64,000 bases of DNA from Chloroflexi bacterium bin20. Lineage in GTDB: Bacteria > Chloroflexota > Anaerolineae > Aggregatilineales > Phototrophicaceae. The notes under the pieces were generated by a model. It saw nothing but the letters and a program-made list of their open reading frames with translations. It searched no databases and had not been told where the DNA came from. Positions 9,487 through 17,271 of this stretch are shown here, in pieces. The translations under genes and the position numbers were made by a program. Every line of letters starts with the position of its first letter. Positions within the stretch are counted from its first letter, which is position 1. The stretch lies in NCBI GenBank assembly GCA_002238485.1, contig MPMG01000003.1:62001-126000 (forward strand), read 5' to 3'.

Positions 9487-10848
9487 CTAGAGCGCAGTTA
9501 CATCAGCGAACCAATCCGCCAGCGCCGATTCCATCGCCGAGACGCGCTGAGGATTCTGCGCTGCCAGGTCCTGCAGTTCGAGCGGGTCATCGGCCAGATT
9601 GAACAGCAGCGCCGGCGGTGGCTCGGGGATTTGCCGGGTCGGTTCTGGATCGCGCAACATGTCGTCGAAATGTTCGGGCATGTATTTGATGGCGTGGTCC
9701 AAAGCTGTATCCAGCGAGCTAACCTGCATGGCTTCGCGGATTTGCGGACGCAAGAGCTTCCAGTCGCCATCGCGCATGGCCGCATTGCAACTGCCCACCG
9801 GCGTATAGCGATTCCACTGCCAAAAACGCTGCGGATAGACGCCTTCGCCTTCGCCTCGCAGCACGGGACTGATGTCGATGCCGTCCAGCGCGAGATCGTC
9901 CGGCTTGTCTATGCCCGCCAAGTTGAGCAAAGTGGGCAGCCAGTCGGTGAAGTGCGCCATATCGTCGATGCGCGCGCCGCCTTCCAGGCCATCCAGCCAG
10001 CGCATGATCAACGGAACGCGAATGCCGCCTTCATAGGTATTGCCTTTGCCGCCATTGAAATCGCAATTCCAGCGCCGCTGCGACATGCCATTCCATTCGC
10101 CCAGCGCCGGCCCGTTGTCGCTGGTGAAGATCACGATGGTATTGTCGGCGATGCCCAGCTGCCCCAGCCGCTCGTTGATGCGTCCGATGCCGGCGTCCAT
10201 CACTTCGATCATGGCGTAGATCAAACTCGTGCCGATGGCTAAGCCCAGTTCGTTGTATTTGCGCGTGATGGCATCTGGCGCCTCCAGCGGGAAGTGCGGG
10301 GCATTATATGCCAGCTGCAAGAAGAATGGCTCGCTGCTGTGCCGTTCGACAAAGTCAATCGCCGCGTCGCTGAAGACATCGGTCAGGTATTGTTCGCGGT
10401 TGCCATATTCAATCGCGCCGTTGCGATCGAGCCGATAGCGGTAATAGGGATTCCAGCCGCCCTGGAAGCCGACGAATTCGTCAAAGCCACGCGCCCGCGG
10501 ATGATAGCGAGAGTCCAGCGCGCCATTGTGCCACTTGCCCACCAAGCCAGTCGCGTACCCTGCGCCGCGCAGCACATCGGCCAGTGTGATTTCGTCCAGC
10601 CGCAGGCGATCCAGCCCACGCGCTTCCAAGGTGTCGATGCTGCCGGTGCGATGAGGATAGCGGCCCGTCATCAGGGCGGCGCGAGCGGGCGCGCAGACAG
10701 GCGCCGCCGAATAATGCTGTGTCAGCGTGATGCCTTCGTCGACAAGCGCATCCAGGTGCGGCGTGCAGCTGATCTGGTTGTTGAATACCCCAAAATCGCC
10801 ATAACCCATGTCATCGGCGATGATGAGAATGATATTTGCTTTGGTCAT
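9487..10848 (-). CDS. Cysteine-type sulfatase
   Basis: 453 residues, a normal size for type I sulfatases (alkaline phosphatase superfamily). Metal ligands are in IIADDMGYGDFG (D12, D13). The catalytic signature C52-A-P-A-R56 is followed by TGRYPHRTG, so Cys52 should be converted to formylglycine by a maturase not seen in this window. Further typical segments are GKWHNG, FTSDNGP and a C-terminal LFNLADDPLE. The ATG at 10848 has AAGGGA six bases upstream; an extension to 10980 is open but has no support and would run into the FHA gene. There is no signal peptide, so the enzyme may act inside the cell or on imported sulfate esters. Probably co-transcribed with the FHA gene 35 bases upstream. Confidence 0.92.
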   Translation of the reverse strand: MTKANIILIIADDMGYGDFGVFNNQISCTPHLDALVDEGITLTQHYSAAPVCAPARAALMTGRYPHRTGSIDTLEARGLDRLRLDEITLADVLRGAGYATGLVGKWHNGALDSRYHPRARGFDEFVGFQGGWNPYYRYRLDRNGAIEYGNREQYLTDVFSDAAIDFVERHSSEPFFLQLAYNAPHFPLEAPDAITRKYNELGLAIGTSLIYAMIEVMDAGIGRINERLGQLGIADNTIVIFTSDNGPALGEWNGMSQRRWNCDFNGGKGNTYEGGIRVPLIMRWLDGLEGGARIDDMAHFTDWLPTLLNLAGIDKPDDLALDGIDISPVLRGEGEGVYPQRFWQWNRYTPVGSCNAAMRDGDWKLLRPQIREAMQVSSLDTALDHAIKYMPEHFDDMLRDPEPTRQIPEPPPALLFNLADDPLELQDLAAQNPQRVSAMESALADWFADVTAL

Positions 10849-10883
10849 GGTCAGTCCCTTGCTGGTTTTTCGCGCTGCGGCAT

Positions 10884-11591
10884 TCAGGCAGTCGGCTCGG
10901 TCTCGTCGGAACTGGGGAAGCCGATGTGGAGTTGTGACAACGTGCCGCCGAAGGCGATGCGGTCGCCATCTTCCAGCCACTTCGCTTTGCCGCCGATTAT
11001 GGGCTCGCCATTGACAGCCGTGCCATTGATGCTGCCCAGGTCAAACAGCTTCCAGCGCGAATCTTCGCGAACCATGAAGGCATGCGGGCGAGAAACGGTC
11101 GGATCTTGCAGCGCGATTTCCCAGTTGGTGTTGGGCATGGAACGCCCGACATACAATTCGTCTTTGAGCAGGGCGAAGACTTGCCCGGCTTGCGGTCCGC
11201 GCACGATGCGCAAACTGGCGCGGTCGCCTGCGACTTGCGAAACTAGCCTCGCCGCATCTTCTGCCGCATCATCGGTCCCCAGCAGCTTAAACGCCGACAC
11301 GAAGAGATGCACCTCGTCGCCGATGTTCAGCGCATGCTTGCCATAAATCTGGTTGCCATTGACAAAACTGCCGTTGGCGCTGCCGACATCATCAATGCTA
11401 AACCCGCCGTCATGGCAAGCGATGATGGCATGAATCCGTGAGATATGCGCCTCTTGCAGTTGAATGTCGTTATCAACCGAGCGGCCGATGCTGATGCTGT
11501 CGCCTTCGCGCAGCGCTCGTTCAAGCGTGTCGCCGCTGGAAGGATCAAACCAGACCAGCCGGGCGAGCGGTCTGCGTCTGTCTGCTGCCAT
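10884..11591 (-). CDS. Double FHA-domain protein
   Basis: 235 residues with two forkhead-associated domains, which bind phosphothreonine peptides. The first (about residues 20-90) reads SIGRSVDNDIQLQEAHISRI(H) and ends NGSFVNGNQI. The second (about 130-205) has YVGRSMPN, VSRPHAF and SINGTAVNGEPI. Both keep the Gly-Arg, Ser-Arg-x-His and Asn-Gly core residues. There is no membrane segment. The start at 11591 has AGGACGG upstream, with a TACAAT box at 11626-11631. Such proteins usually relay Ser/Thr kinase signals, but no kinase lies in this window. Confidence 0.9.
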   Translation of the reverse strand: MAADRRRPLARLVWFDPSSGDTLERALREGDSISIGRSVDNDIQLQEAHISRIHAIIACHDGGFSIDDVGSANGSFVNGNQIYGKHALNIGDEVHLFVSAFKLLGTDDAAEDAARLVSQVAGDRASLRIVRGPQAGQVFALLKDELYVGRSMPNTNWEIALQDPTVSRPHAFMVREDSRWKLFDLGSINGTAVNGEPIIGGKAKWLEDGDRIAFGGTLSQLHIGFPSSDETEPTA

Positions 11592-11737
11592 GAAGCCGTC
11601 CTGCCGTGCTGCGAGCAATACGCGGATTGTAGCATATTGTGGCGTGGGCGGGGCAGGTGGCGGTTGGGTCTAGCTGCTGCCTCTGGTGGTGGCTATGAGG
11701 TCAGAGCAGAGTTCAATAACCGTTATTCCATGATTCT

Positions 11738-12160
11738 TCAGTGTTCACTTTCTTTCGCCCAATCCGAATCGGTGGCGTTGTAGATAGGAGCGAATGGGTC
11801 GCAGCTTATCGCCAATGCGACATAAACACGGTCGTCCGGGTCGTGGAATGTAACGTTGTCGGGAAGGGTGGCAAATCCAGAATCGTCGAACTCGATTGCC
11901 ATCGGTTCGATTCGGTCAAACAGCTTGCTATATAACTCAGCGCGGATCGAGTCGGGCAAGTTTCCAGGCTTCATATATCGGTTGTATTCCCTTACAACAT
12001 AGCCCTTGTTGTCGACCAAAATCCTGTCCTTTCCCGCCACAGTGTATCTTGCCCATACCACACAAGCCCTAATACACGCTATCTCTTCCATGGTGCTGAC
12101 TTCTTCTGGGTCTTTACTGGCAGTTATCCAGACATTTGTATCGACAACGATATTAGCCAA
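11738..12160 (-). CDS. PIN-domain putative ribonuclease, overlapping the ATPase gene
   Basis: 140 residues from a TTG at 12160 with GAGGAG seven bases upstream; the start lies inside the end of the ATPase gene (8-base overlap), so the two are translationally coupled. The fold is inferred from the PIN pattern: NIVVDTNVW (D7), a central Glu in VVREYNRYM (E58), HDPDDRVYVALA (D107/D109/D110) and the terminal NATDSDW (D131, D133). PIN proteins are metal-dependent RNases, often toxins. A longer reading frame extends to 12448 but is only the shadow of the ATPase gene. No antitoxin-like gene is next to it; its partner is the ATPase. Confidence 0.72.
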   Translation of the reverse strand: MANIVVDTNVWITASKDPEEVSTMEEIACIRACVVWARYTVAGKDRILVDNKGYVVREYNRYMKPGNLPDSIRAELYSKLFDRIEPMAIEFDDSGFATLPDNVTFHDPDDRVYVALAISCDPFAPIYNATDSDWAKESEH

Positions 12161-13535
12161 GCTGGATCTCCTCACTGCGGCGTTCGAGTGCTGCCAAGAC
12201 CATCTCGTGAAGATCGCCACTAATGTCGCCAAGAAATTTTTCGGGCCAGTTAGATATCTGCCCAAAGCGACTAATGTCGATTTCAGTAGCAGTCGAGCCG
12301 TCTTCGCCCGGCTGGCAGAAGTACATTTTGATGTTGTCCGGCGTGACGAAGCCGCTCTGATTCTCGGCGATGCGCCTTTGAAAACGTCGCAGCAGGTGTT
12401 CGCTGTGCGTCTCGACGATGAGCTGCAAGCCGCGCGTTTCGGCAACATGCAGCATAAGGTCTGCCAATGCGGCCTGGGCGTTTGGATGCAGGTGCAGTTC
12501 GGGCTGTTCCAGCAGGATGATGGAGCCTTGAGGCGCAGAAAACAGCAAGGTTACGACTGGCAGGACTTGTGACACGCCGAAGCCGACATCACTAAGGGCG
12601 CTCTTGCTGTCGAAGAACTTGACAGCAGCCTTATAGATTTGCTTATCCTTATCTATAGGCTCTACAGAAAACTTGTGAACCAAACCAAGCGATTGCAAAC
12701 CATGCTCAACTTGGGGGAGCAAGTCGCTCTCTTCGCGAGCAGCGGCGATGAGCATTTGCATGGCATTTGCGCCATCAGGATGAATTGTGAAAGGATCGCT
12801 GTCATTCCATTCATAAATGCGACTAGGGGATTCTCGCAAGGGGCCAATGTGTTGCATTCTGCCCATGATGACAGCAAGCTGAAATGCAACTAGCCGCGCC
12901 ACGATCGTTATGTCGCTGTTTGTTAATTGAAACGGAGAAGAACCAGTAATCAGGAATCCACCTTCAAGCCCCGGGGATATCGTTTCGTCGTACAAACCAG
13001 GTGCGTAAAAGCTATCGGCATCACTCATCACATAATGAGTCATTTTGTATTGTTTGTCAGGCCGCCGACGGCTTTTGAACAGGTGTAGAGTCTGTCCGTC
13101 TTCAATCAGTTCGTAAGCCACACTCTTCGTATAGACCGCGCCATTCAAACGCCATATCGATTCATAGCCAATCTGATACTCAGGATATGGGCTGTCACGC
13201 AGCAAGTCAGCCTCTACCCAACGGGCGATCTTCAGTTCTTCAATGCCTCGTTCATCAAGAATCCATTTCAAACCCATTTCCAGTTCTCTTCGCTCGTCGT
13301 GGTTGAAAATCATTTCGCGATAATTACCCAGCGCCAGGTAATCACGGCGGCTAGCGCCCAGATTCAGGTGAACATTATTGTCATACCTAATCACGGTCTG
13401 CTTCAACATCAACAGACTCTGCAAAATCGCCGTCTTGCCAGAACTATTCGTGCCGAAGAAGAGCGTAATCGGCGCGAGCTCGACATCCAGCTTTCGCCAG
13501 CATTTGAAGTTCGTCAGTGACATACGGCGCAGCAT
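12153..13535 (-). CDS. SMC/OLD-like AAA ATPase with DUF3696-like C terminus
   Basis: 460 residues. The Walker A motif GTNSSGKTA is at residues 28-36, right after SLTNFKCWRKL, an arrangement typical of overcoming-lysogenisation-defect (OLD)/RecF-like ATPases. The Walker B/D-loop segment is IILLEQPELHLHP (339-351), followed by the ETHSEHLLRR switch (375-384) and a WPEKFLGDISGDL motif (430-442) like that of DUF3696 ATPases. No nuclease domain is fused. The ATG at 13535 has AAGGAG eight bases upstream and a TATACT box at 13565-13570. It overlaps the PIN gene downstream. Local base composition is poorer in GC in places (26 of 60 at 13021-13080) than in neighbouring genes. Likely a two-gene effector module of the kind found in phage defence; this is inference. 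Confidence 0.85.
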   Translation of the reverse strand: MLRRMSLTNFKCWRKLDVELAPITLFFGTNSSGKTAILQSLLMLKQTVIRYDNNVHLNLGASRRDYLALGNYREMIFNHDERRELEMGLKWILDERGIEELKIARWVEADLLRDSPYPEYQIGYESIWRLNGAVYTKSVAYELIEDGQTLHLFKSRRRPDKQYKMTHYVMSDADSFYAPGLYDETISPGLEGGFLITGSSPFQLTNSDITIVARLVAFQLAVIMGRMQHIGPLRESPSRIYEWNDSDPFTIHPDGANAMQMLIAAAREESDLLPQVEHGLQSLGLVHKFSVEPIDKDKQIYKAAVKFFDSKSALSDVGFGVSQVLPVVTLLFSAPQGSIILLEQPELHLHPNAQAALADLMLHVAETRGLQLIVETHSEHLLRRFQRRIAENQSGFVTPDNIKMYFCQPGEDGSTATEIDISRFGQISNWPEKFLGDISGDLHEMVLAALERRSEEIQLG

Positions 13536-13606
13536 GGCGGTATCTCCTTCACTATTGCGCTTCCAGTATAGCAAATGGGGCAGGGTGGTCTATTGCTTGT
13601 CAGCTG

Positions 13607-15112
13607 CTAGCCGCCGATATTCGCCGGCGCATCCGCCCCCAGCAGAATTAGCAGGCCTTGCGCGATTTGTCGGTCGCCACTGGGCAAGATGCGGTCGCCT
13701 GGAACACCCAGCAAGTCCGCCACGTACTGCGCTGTCCAGCTGTAACGGCCATAAACCCGTATCTCGGTCTGCCGGCGATAGCGATGCTGCTCGCTGCCGA
13801 TGTCGGTGACCAGCAGGCCCTGCGCTTCCAGCCAATTTTTGGTATCGCGCGCCAGGTTGCCGACCTGCGTGCCATTCCAAATAGTTATTGGCGCTGCCTC
13901 TTGCCGCACCCGTTTCAGCAAATCGTCATGGGTCAGGTCGGGTGGATAAAAGGTGCGCACGATCAAATCGCGGATCGAGTCGAAGTTGGGGATCAAAACC
14001 TGCTGCCCGTCGCTGCTCGTGCCGGGCACAACATGCAGATTGCTAATGACGCTGTAACGAATGTCGTCGCGCTGGATAGTGCCCATCAGCTGCCCCAGCG
14101 AGAGGATGTCGTTCATCTCCAGGTTGGTGCTGAAATTGTCTTGCAGCTGCCCCCACAGGTAGGGCGCCTGGCTGATGAAAGTGGCGATGCCACCGGCGCT
14201 GAGCACCTCTGCCCGCACGGCATCCAGGACTTGCTGCTGACGGCGCGCCCTGTCGAAGTCGCCGCCCGAAGTCGCGCGCGTGCGGGCATATTGCAGCAGC
14301 GATTCCGCATTCAACCGATAATCGCCCGGCTCGAAGTTCACGGGGTTATAGCCTTCCGCCTCGTCAGGGTAATAGGGGTCATCAATGAACTCGGTCACCG
14401 TGATGGGCACGCCATCGGGCGCGAGCGTATCGACCAGTGTGATGAAGACCTCGAAATTCACCAGCAGGTAGTTGTCGACGCGCAAGCCGAAATTTTCATA
14501 AATCGTCGCCATCGCCAGGGCTGGACCGCCACCAGGGTAGGCCGCGGCATCGCCTTTGAAATTGGCGGTGTTGATGCGCGCCTCGCCAAAGCCGGGGATG
14601 CGCACCCACAGATCGCGCGGCAGCGACAGCACACCGACCGTCCGGCGCGCCGGATTGACATGCAGAAGCATCATGGTATCGGTGCGGAAAGGTCCGTCGT
14701 CTTGCATGGCCCGGCGTTGATCAATGCCCAAAAGCAGTATGGTGATGGCGCGCGGGTCGACTGGCGGCAAGTTGGTCGGCAAGGCAGCCACAGTGGGCAG
14801 CGGTGTGGCGGAAGGCACAAACACAGGCTGCGGCGCAGGTGTCCAGGTGGCTGCTGGCGACGAGATTGTGGAAATGGATGTGACCAGTGGCGTCAGCAGC
14901 AGTGGCGGCGCTTCGTCCGCGCTTTCGTCGGCGCATTGCTGAATGGCAAAGCAGCGCAGAGTCTGCAAGGGATCGTCAACGCGGAAGCCCGATGTGCCCA
15001 GGTCAACAACAGTCTGCTGGGCCAGGGTGAAGCTGCCGACAGCGCAAACAGTCGCCATCGCCGCCAGCAGGGCGCAGACGAAAAACAAGCGCAGACAGCC
15101 GCGAAGCCGCAT
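13607..15112 (-). CDS. LytR-CpsA-Psr family protein (wall glycopolymer transferase)
   Basis: 501 residues. The N terminus has one hydrophobic anchor (CLRLFFVCALLAAMATVCAV), then a Pro/Thr-rich linker. The LCP domain (about residues 130-320) has ITILLLGIDQR, RTDTMMLLHVNP, VLSLPRDLWVRIP, GEARINTANFKG and AESLLQYARTRATSGGDFDRARRQQ (shown in parts), with the Asp and Arg residues that bind polyprenyl pyrophosphate. A C-terminal LytR_C domain (about 400-495) follows, including ITIWNGTQVGNLA. The family attaches glycopolymers to the cell envelope. The ATG follows the stop of the DinB-like gene with no gap, so the two form an operon. Confidence 0.93.
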   Translation of the reverse strand: MRLRGCLRLFFVCALLAAMATVCAVGSFTLAQQTVVDLGTSGFRVDDPLQTLRCFAIQQCADESADEAPPLLLTPLVTSISTISSPAATWTPAPQPVFVPSATPLPTVAALPTNLPPVDPRAITILLLGIDQRRAMQDDGPFRTDTMMLLHVNPARRTVGVLSLPRDLWVRIPGFGEARINTANFKGDAAAYPGGGPALAMATIYENFGLRVDNYLLVNFEVFITLVDTLAPDGVPITVTEFIDDPYYPDEAEGYNPVNFEPGDYRLNAESLLQYARTRATSGGDFDRARRQQQVLDAVRAEVLSAGGIATFISQAPYLWGQLQDNFSTNLEMNDILSLGQLMGTIQRDDIRYSVISNLHVVPGTSSDGQQVLIPNFDSIRDLIVRTFYPPDLTHDDLLKRVRQEAAPITIWNGTQVGNLARDTKNWLEAQGLLVTDIGSEQHRYRRQTEIRVYGRYSWTAQYVADLLGVPGDRILPSGDRQIAQGLLILLGADAPANIGG

Positions 15113-15670
15113 CTATCGTCCCGACGTGGCGCGCAAGCTGCGGATATAGTCGGCGGCGTCTGGCACATGCACGGGCAGATGACGGTACATGGGGCGCGGC
15201 GGCGTTACCATAACGCTCTCGATCATACCGCCAAGATTGATTCTGCGCGGCATAGAAAAAGCCGGCTCACTGCGCCAGTCGGCTTCGGAAAGCGCCGCAA
15301 TGCGAGTTTCCAGCGCTGCGCTGACCCGCCGATATTCATCAAGTTGCTCGTCCAGGCTCAACCCTGCCCGCTCCGATATGCCGCCATAATGCATGTCGCG
15401 ACTTTGTCGGGGGTCGCGCACGGCGTCGATCACCCAGTGCTGGCGTCCGTGCTGCCAATCGTCGATGGCAGCCAGCGTGAAGGCTTCATAGCAGATCAGA
15501 TGCGCGAGCAGGTCTTTGAAAGAACAGCGCTGGTCGGCGTACAAGCCATGGCGGATGGTGTCGCCGCGCGTCATTTCTTCGTCCCGCAGCGACGAGATCA
15601 ATGCCGCGACTGCCTGGTGCTCAATGCGCAGCAAGCGCAGCGCTTCCTTTTCTGTGATTGTCGCCCGCAT
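15113..15670 (-). CDS. DinB/ClbS-like four-helix protein
   Basis: 185 residues. The ATG at 15670 has GAGGAGG five bases upstream and a TACAAT box at 15702-15707. The sequence is helical, with the early LRIEHQAVAALISSL, a central FKDLLAHLICYEAFTLAAI and a late Pro-rich tail. It resembles the DinB-like/ClbS-DfsB superfamily of four-helix bundles, which includes metal-binding thiol transferases and colibactin-resistance proteins. The three-His metal triad of active DinB enzymes is not clear to me, so function is open. It is directly followed by the LCP gene. Confidence 0.65.
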   Translation of the reverse strand: MRATITEKEALRLLRIEHQAVAALISSLRDEEMTRGDTIRHGLYADQRCSFKDLLAHLICYEAFTLAAIDDWQHGRQHWVIDAVRDPRQSRDMHYGGISERAGLSLDEQLDEYRRVSAALETRIAALSEADWRSEPAFSMPRRINLGGMIESVMVTPPRPMYRHLPVHVPDAADYIRSLRATSGR

Positions 15671-15720
15671 ACTTGCCTCCTCAACCACCTATGCGCGCGC
15701 CATTGTAGCACAGCAGAAGA

Positions 15721-15860
15721 GTCAGGTAAGTCATGCGAATCGTAAACACAAAGGACAAAAGGCATCAGAGGTTCATTGCTACAACGTCCTGACCAGTTCG
15801 GATTCCTGCGGACGCAGATTGCGCTTCCCCCCGACTTTTCGGGGGGGGGAGGGGGTAAAG
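15721..15860. repeat. Composite intergenic repeat element, copy 1
   Basis: This gap holds, in order, GTCAGGTAAGTC, a CACAAAGGACAAAAGG run, TTCATTGC, a CTGCG motif, then GCTTCCCCCCGAC and TTTTCGGGGGG (palindrome about 15829-15850). The reverse complement of 18447-18640 shows the same parts in the same order, so both gaps carry degenerate copies of one element. The palindrome could serve as a terminator. I see no reading frame in it. Confidence 0.6.
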
Positions 15861-15936
15861 TGAACTAGCGGATTCTATCTGTGTTTGCTCAGCGCGCTTT
15901 GGGTACAATGCAGATGCAGACGCAGGGGAGACAGCC

Positions 15937-16242
15937 ATGACAGAACCCGCCTTGACCCAGGCCGAAGTCCGCGCTATTGCCGAGTTGGCTCGCCTGGAAC
16001 TGAGCGATGACGATGTCGCGCGCTATCAAAAGCAGCTATCCGATATCCTGGCCTATTTTCAAAAACTGGAAGAGTTGGATACCTCGCATATAGACCCGAC
16101 TTCGTCGGTCTTGCCCTTGACCAGTGTGATGCGCCCCGATGAGGCTGGTCCCCCGCTGACGGTGGACGAGGTGGTCGCCAACGCGCCCGATAGTGACGGC
16201 GAGCAATTCCGAGTTCGCGCCGTGCTGGGCGATAGCGGGTGA
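15937..16242 (+). CDS. gatC: Aspartyl/glutamyl-tRNA amidotransferase subunit C
   Basis: 101 residues, the usual GatC length. GatC stabilises the GatA-GatB amidotransferase that converts Glu-tRNA(Gln) to Gln-tRNA(Gln) and Asp-tRNA(Asn) to Asn-tRNA(Asn). The family signature VRAIAELARLELSDDD and the DILAYFQKLEELDT segment are clear, followed by the conserved DPTSSVLP and MRPDEAGP. The start has GGGGAG upstream, with TACAAT at 15904-15909. gatA and gatB are absent here; instead the stop codon overlaps the start of a nitrilase gene. Confidence 0.95.
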   Translation: MTEPALTQAEVRAIAELARLELSDDDVARYQKQLSDILAYFQKLEELDTSHIDPTSSVLPLTSVMRPDEAGPPLTVDEVVANAPDSDGEQFRVRAVLGDSG

Positions 16243-17183
16243 TGGGTGACAGCGTGCGCGTCGCCCTGATCCAGGCGCGACCCGTCTATTACGACCTGCC
16301 AGCAACCATCGACAAAGCGCTGTCGCTAATCGCCGAAGCAGCCCGCAGTGGCGCGCAGTTGGCGGTATTCCCCGAAACGTTCTTCCCTGGCTATCCGGCC
16401 TGGCTGGATTACGCGATCGACTACGCCCGCTGGGATCACGCGCCCACCAAGCAGCTCTATGCCCGCCTCGTCAACAACAGCCTGGCGATCGACAGCGCCG
16501 AAATGCGCCAGCTGAGCGACTGCGCCAAGACACAGGGAATCGCGCTGGCATTCGGCATGAACGAGCGCGTAGTCTGCGGACGAGGCAATCGCAGTCTGTA
16601 CAACAGCCTCGTCATTATTGACGGCGATGGCCGTATCGTCAATCACCACCGCAAGCTGCGACCGACCTATACCGAGCAGTTGGTCTGGGCGCAGGGCGAT
16701 GGCGCTGGTTTGCGCGCGGCCGACAGTGCCGCCGGCCGAATCGGCGGGTTGATCTGCTGGGAACACTGGATGCCGCATGCCCGACAAGCCATGCACCTCA
16801 GCGGCGAAGATATTCACATCGCGCTCTGGCCCCAGGTCAAGCCCATGCATCAAATCGCCAGCCGTCATTACGCGTTCGAGGGGCGTTGCTTTGTCCTGGC
16901 AGTGGGCAGCATCATGACTGCCGCCGACTTCCCGCCAGAGCTGCAGCTGCCGCCCGAACTGAGCGGAGCTGCCGATGCTCGCTTGCTGAACGGAGGCAGC
17001 GCCATCATCGCGCCCGGTGGTGAATACCTTGTCGAGCCTGTATTTGACGAAGAGACGATCATCACCGCCGACCTCGACCTGAGCACGATTGCCCAGGAAC
17101 AGATGGCGCTGGATGTCACAGGGCACTACGCCCGAGACGATGTTTTTGACTTCGCCGTGAACCACCGCCGCCTCGCGCCCTAG
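16242..17183 (+). CDS. Nitrilase-branch carbon-nitrogen hydrolase
   Basis: 313 residues from an ATG that shares its A with the gatC stop (TGATG). The Glu-Lys-Cys triad is visible: E45 in VFPETFFPGYP, K138 in NHHRKLRPT, and C172 in GLICWEHWMP. The HRKLRPTYTEQLVWAQGDG and CWEHWMP segments place it in the nitrilase branch (hydrolysis of nitriles to acids) rather than with amidases or NAD synthetase, although the usual Glu-Arg of the EQL segment is changed. It is cytoplasmic. Translational coupling to gatC is unusual; the common tie is ammonia/amide chemistry, but this may be chance. Confidence 0.92.
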   Translation: MGDSVRVALIQARPVYYDLPATIDKALSLIAEAARSGAQLAVFPETFFPGYPAWLDYAIDYARWDHAPTKQLYARLVNNSLAIDSAEMRQLSDCAKTQGIALAFGMNERVVCGRGNRSLYNSLVIIDGDGRIVNHHRKLRPTYTEQLVWAQGDGAGLRAADSAAGRIGGLICWEHWMPHARQAMHLSGEDIHIALWPQVKPMHQIASRHYAFEGRCFVLAVGSIMTAADFPPELQLPPELSGAADARLLNGGSAIIAPGGEYLVEPVFDEETIITADLDLSTIAQEQMALDVTGHYARDDVFDFAVNHRRLAP

Positions 17184-17202
17184 CGCAACCACAGCGCCTT
17201 TC

Positions 17203-17232
17203 TTGCGTAAAGAATGACATACGCGTTACAAT
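17203..17232 (+). promoter_or_regulatory. Promoter of the subtilisin gene
   Basis: TTGCGT (17203-17208) and TACAAT (17227-17232) are separated by 18 bases, 39 bases ahead of the ATG at 17272, which has AGAAGGG as its ribosome site. Confidence 0.55.
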
Positions 17233-17271
17233 ACGCTGGCTGTTCCCATTCGCTTGCAGAAGGGACCTCTC

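Noticed and set aside
12160-12448. An N-terminal extension of the PIN gene inside the ATPase gene
   Set aside because: The extra residues are Ser/Arg-rich shadow sequence of the ATPase; the TTG at 12160 has GAGGAG at the right distance.
13658-15745. A 695-codon open frame on the plus strand
   Set aside because: It runs antisense through the LCP and DinB-like genes and has no domain pattern; it is rich in Arg, His and Gln, as expected of a GC-rich shadow frame.
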